Positions 15,320 through 17,825 of a stretch of 17,825 nucleotides of DNA are shown here, in pieces (position 1 is the first letter of the stretch; each line of letters starts with the position of its first letter). The stretch covers positions 1 to 17,825 of the forward strand of contig CAYTQK010000029.1 of the NCBI GenBank assembly GCA_964439745.1, read 5' to 3'. A program made the translations under genes and the position numbers. This DNA is from CAYTQK01 sp964439745. GTDB lineage: Bacteria > Desulfobacterota > Desulfobacteria > Desulfobacterales > Desulfosudaceae. The notes beneath the pieces were generated by a model. That model worked only from the letters and a program-made list of their open reading frames with translations, did not search any database and was not told where the DNA came from.

Positions 15320-17215
15320 ATGCTGCAATTTATGCGCGAACGGGCTTCTTCCTGGATGATCAAGGTGATTCTTTTGATCATTGTGCTGGCCTTTGTTTTC
15401 ATGGGAGTGGGGAATTTCGGGGACAAAGAGGCGACGGTCGCGGCCCGGGTCAACGGCGAGGTCGTTGCGGCCACCGCCTTCCAGAATCGGTATTACGAAC
15501 TGCTGGAAAGGGTGCGGCAGCAGTTCGGTAATAACCTGAGTGATGACATTCTGGACATGCTGAATCTGAAAGAGCAGGCCATGGAACAGTTGATCGGAGA
15601 AAAGCTCATCATTCAACAGGCGGAGGAATACGGCCTGCAGGTGACTGACGCCGAGCTGGCCCGATCCATTCAAAACATCAGCGCCTTTCAGACGAACGGT
15701 CGCTTTGACCAGTCCCTGTACAACCGGGTGCTGCAGCATAATCGACTGATGCCGGAAGTGTTCGAACAACGCCAGCGGCGGCAGCTTCTGGTTGACAAGA
15801 TGCGTGCCATTGTCACCGGCAGCGTCAAGGTGTCCGCGGACGAAGCCCGTCGCTGGTACGACTGGCAGAATACCCGGCTCAAGATCAATTACGTGGTTTT
15901 TTCGCCGGAGCAGTATGCCGGGACGAATCCTTCTGCGGAGGAACTGGCCGCATATTACCAGGAACACCAGGAGGATTACCAGTCGCCGGCCCGGGTGAAA
16001 ATTTCCTACCTCGCCTTTACCCCGGCACAGTATACCGATGAGGTAACGGTTACGGAGGATGAGATCCAGGCGTACTACCAGGAGAACCGGGAAAAGTACG
16101 CCCTGGACAAAACGGTCGAAGCCCGGCATATCCTGATCCGGGTGGCCGCCGATGCGCCGGAGGACCAGGTTGCGGCCAAGCGCCAGCAGGCCCTGGAGAT
16201 ATATGATAAAATTAAAGGGGGCTTGGATTTTGCCGCGGCCGCCCAACAGTATTCCGAGGGGCCCAGTGCCGCCGACGGCGGTCAGCTGGGCGCCTTTAAA
16301 AAGGAAGATATGGTGGCGCCTTTTGCCGAAAAAGCCTTTGCCATGGAACCCGGCCAGGTCAGCCAGCCGGTGCGGACCCGTTTCGGCTGGCATCTGATCA
16401 AGGTGGAGAAAGTCAGTCCGGCCGCGGAGACCCCCCTGGCGGAGGTTAAAGAAGAGATCCGGGAGAAGATCGCCCGGGACAGGGCCCGGGATCTGGCCTA
16501 TGAGGCGGCGGTAAGCGCTTTTGATACCGCCCTGGAGGATAACAGCCTCAAGGCCGCGGCCGACTTTGAAGACCGCGAAGCAGTCACCACGCCCTTTTTC
16601 AGCAGCCAGGAAAAAATCGCGGGCATTCCCGGCAGCGGCCGGCTGGTGCAGGAGGCTTTTGATCTTTCGGTCGATGATATCAGCGATGTGTTGGAAATCG
16701 AGGGCAGTTGGTACCTGTTCCAGGTGATGGAGCGCCAGGCGCCGCAGGTACCGCCGTTGGAAGAAATTCGACAGCGGGTGGCGGCTGATTTACAGCAGCA
16801 GAGGCGGGAAGAAAAAGCCGCCGCCGCCGCCGAAGACTTTATGTCCGATCTGCAGAACAATAAGCAGGACATGGCGCAGGCGGCGGATCGGGCCGGTCTG
16901 ACGATGAGAACCACCGATTTCTTCGGCCGGGGGGAAAAGGTTCCGGGAATTGGCCGGGTTCCGGAATTGTCGGATAGCGCTTTCGCGCTGACTCCGGAAA
17001 ATCCGCTGGCCGATTCGGTGATTACCGGGAAGGACGGTTATTACGTCATATCCTTGGCCGAGCACCGTTTCCCGGACGAGGCCGAATTTGAAGAAAACCA
17101 GGACCAGGCCATCGCGGAGCTGCTCCAGCGCAAAAAGGACCGGGCTTTCAGCCAGTGGCTGGCCGTGATGCGCGGTCGCAGCGAGATCATGGTCGAGGAC
17201 CGGTTCCTGGAATAG
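15320..17215 (+). CDS. ppiD: PpiD-type peptidyl-prolyl isomerase / SurA-N domain periplasmic chaperone
   Basis: This 631-residue membrane-anchored chaperone of the periplasm helps newly exported proteins fold as they leave the Sec translocon. It opens with the PpiD-typical MLQFMRERASSWMIK and one membrane helix (about residues 13-33). A SurA-N-like region follows (about 40-180, with RVNGEVV and LIGEKLIIQQAEEYGL). A parvulin domain then runs from EARHILIRV (H270) through GGQLGAFKKEDMVAPFAEKAF to RFGWHLIKVE (H358), and a second parvulin-like, probably inactive region extends to the C-terminus. Length agrees with E. coli PpiD (about 620). The start is fixed by homology of the first residues and an AAGGA site 10 nt upstream. 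It is transcribed divergently from the winged-helix gene, with the small zinc-ribbon gene 211 nt downstream on the same strand. Confidence 0.88.
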   Translation: MLQFMRERASSWMIKVILLIIVLAFVFMGVGNFGDKEATVAARVNGEVVAATAFQNRYYELLERVRQQFGNNLSDDILDMLNLKEQAMEQLIGEKLIIQQAEEYGLQVTDAELARSIQNISAFQTNGRFDQSLYNRVLQHNRLMPEVFEQRQRRQLLVDKMRAIVTGSVKVSADEARRWYDWQNTRLKINYVVFSPEQYAGTNPSAEELAAYYQEHQEDYQSPARVKISYLAFTPAQYTDEVTVTEDEIQAYYQENREKYALDKTVEARHILIRVAADAPEDQVAAKRQQALEIYDKIKGGLDFAAAAQQYSEGPSAADGGQLGAFKKEDMVAPFAEKAFAMEPGQVSQPVRTRFGWHLIKVEKVSPAAETPLAEVKEEIREKIARDRARDLAYEAAVSAFDTALEDNSLKAAADFEDREAVTTPFFSSQEKIAGIPGSGRLVQEAFDLSVDDISDVLEIEGSWYLFQVMERQAPQVPPLEEIRQRVAADLQQQRREEKAAAAAEDFMSDLQNNKQDMAQAADRAGLTMRTTDFFGRGEKVPGIGRVPELSDSAFALTPENPLADSVITGKDGYYVISLAEHRFPDEAEFEENQDQAIAELLQRKKDRAFSQWLAVMRGRSEIMVEDRFLE

Positions 17216-17426
17216 CAGGGTTGTCGCCGGGCGCAGAATCAAATAAAATTTTTTCGAAAAAGGCCGGCCGGAAAAGAGGCCTGCCGGAGGTGCTGCCCGG
17301 AGGGAAGGTGTCGGCAAGGGGAAGGGTCGTTTTGATGCGGTCTCGGGCGCCAGGCCGCCATCACAACGGAATACGGGGCCGGGATTGGCCCGATGAAACC
17401 ATGAAATCCAAGAGAGGGGGGCTGGG

Positions 17427-17672
17427 ATGAAATCCTCGGCCAAAAAAAAGCAACAGCCACCGGAACGATTCCACTCCTATAAGCAGTGTCCGGAATGCAA
17501 TGAAAAGCTGCCCCTGCATCTCAAGCGGTGCACCCAGTGCGGTTTGCGGGTGGGGCGAATCCAGCCCGACGGCAAGGCCAAAAGGCCCATTGACTGGAAA
17601 GGGTACCTGCTCAGCCTGCTGTTGATAGTCGCGCTGATTCTTTACCTGTGGTGGGCCTTTGTGCTGCGGTAA
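17427..17672 (+). CDS. Small zinc-ribbon membrane protein, hypothetical
   Basis: This 81-residue protein has two CxxC pairs (CPEC and CTQC, about residues 21-38) that form a typical zinc ribbon, a short basic linker, and one C-terminal transmembrane helix (about 58-78, GYLLSLLLIVALILYLWWAF). Such single-helix zinc-ribbon proteins are common in Desulfobacterota, but I know of no assigned function. The ATG follows a GAGGGGGG-type ribosome-binding site. It lies 211 nt after ppiD, a gap in which I see no gene and only short GGCCGG-type inverted repeats. Whether it shares the ppiD transcript is unclear. Confidence 0.72.
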   Translation: MKSSAKKKQQPPERFHSYKQCPECNEKLPLHLKRCTQCGLRVGRIQPDGKAKRPIDWKGYLLSLLLIVALILYLWWAFVLR

Positions 17673-17770
17673 GGATGCGGGGGGAACTGGCCGCACAGAA
17701 GCAAAAGATCGACAACATGATAGCCGGAGCGGCCAAAGGTTTATTTTGTTACGAAAAATTTCGGAAAAAC

Positions 17771-17825
17771 TGGTCGGGGCGGCAGGATTTGAACCTGCGA
17801 CTCCTTGCACCCCATGCAAGTGCGC
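17771..17825 (-). tRNA. tRNA-Pro(GGG), 3' portion, truncated by the window edge
   Basis: The minus strand from the window edge shows the anticodon stem CTTGC/GCAAG around the 7-nt loop ATGGGGT (plus 17809-17815), with T33 and anticodon GGG at plus 17813-17811. After a 5-nt variable region come a T arm GCAGG/CCTGC with loop TTCAAAT, the acceptor strand CGCCCCG, discriminator A and an encoded CCA (plus 17773-17771). The anticodon, G37 and an acceptor strand ending in G72 (pairing with the C1 typical of bacterial tRNA-Pro) all indicate proline. The 5' half (D arm and acceptor 5' strand, expected near CGGGGCG) lies outside the window. Confidence 0.93.

Noticed and set aside
17675..17825. A plus-strand frame running to the window edge with RQDLNLRLLAP-type translation
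   Set aside because: That peptide is the familiar artefact of translating the reverse strand of a tRNA T arm; the DNA is the minus-strand tRNA-Pro gene.

Overview
The window looks like a chromosomal segment from an anaerobic, GC-rich Gram-negative bacterium, most likely a sulfate-reducing member of the Desulfobacterota (former Deltaproteobacteria). The clues are an MsbA lipid A flippase and a PpiD-type periplasmic chaperone (outer membrane present), a 1452-residue CoA-dehydratase-activase-type protein typical of strict anaerobes, and a small selenoprotein gene. The lineage is inferred from gene content, not from a database search. No insertion sequence, CRISPR array, integrase or other mobile-element hallmark was seen; apart from one AT-rich intergenic stretch the composition is even.

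Layout. 178-1929 (+) is msbA. Its stop overlaps, tail to tail by 4 bp, the stop of a LOG-family nucleotide phosphoribohydrolase gene (1926-2597, -). Next comes a minus-strand cluster read from right to left: a CHASE2-domain membrane Ser/Thr protein kinase (6469-3890), a PP2C phosphatase (3853-3026), and a 74-residue glutaredoxin-like gene (2982-2758) with an in-frame TGA at codon 15, in the position of the first active-site Cys. A good SECIS-like hairpin follows the TGA, and a strong intrinsic terminator (2717-2746) closes the cluster. This small gene is invisible to ordinary ORF calling and is the main discovery in the window: a probable selenoprotein co-transcribed with a kinase/phosphatase pair.

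An intergenic leader of about 520 bp (6470-6990) with two hairpins and a plausible promoter separates this cluster from the giant activase-like gene (6991-11349, +). That protein has two ASKHA ATPase domains, each with both family cluster cysteines, followed by a Cys-rich DUF2229-type region and a C-terminal part with more conserved-looking Cys motifs. No dehydratase subunit genes sit beside it. A convergent, hairpin-rich gap leads to a PreP/Cym1-like M16C metallopeptidase (14463-11497, -), preceded by a small coiled-coil/winged-helix protein gene (15023-14640, -) with its own good promoter. An AT-rich divergent promoter region (15024-15319) separates that gene from ppiD (15320-17215, +). A small zinc-ribbon membrane protein gene (17427-17672, +) and the 3' part of a minus-strand tRNA-Pro(GGG), cut by the window edge, finish the segment.

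How they may work together. Most genes are envelope or protein-homeostasis housekeeping (MsbA, PpiD, peptidase). The kinase-phosphatase-selenoprotein cluster reads as one signalling unit in which an extracytoplasmic CHASE2 sensor controls a cytoplasmic kinase, PP2C reverses it, and a small Sec-containing thioredoxin-fold protein may supply a redox input or output. That last link is inference from gene order only.
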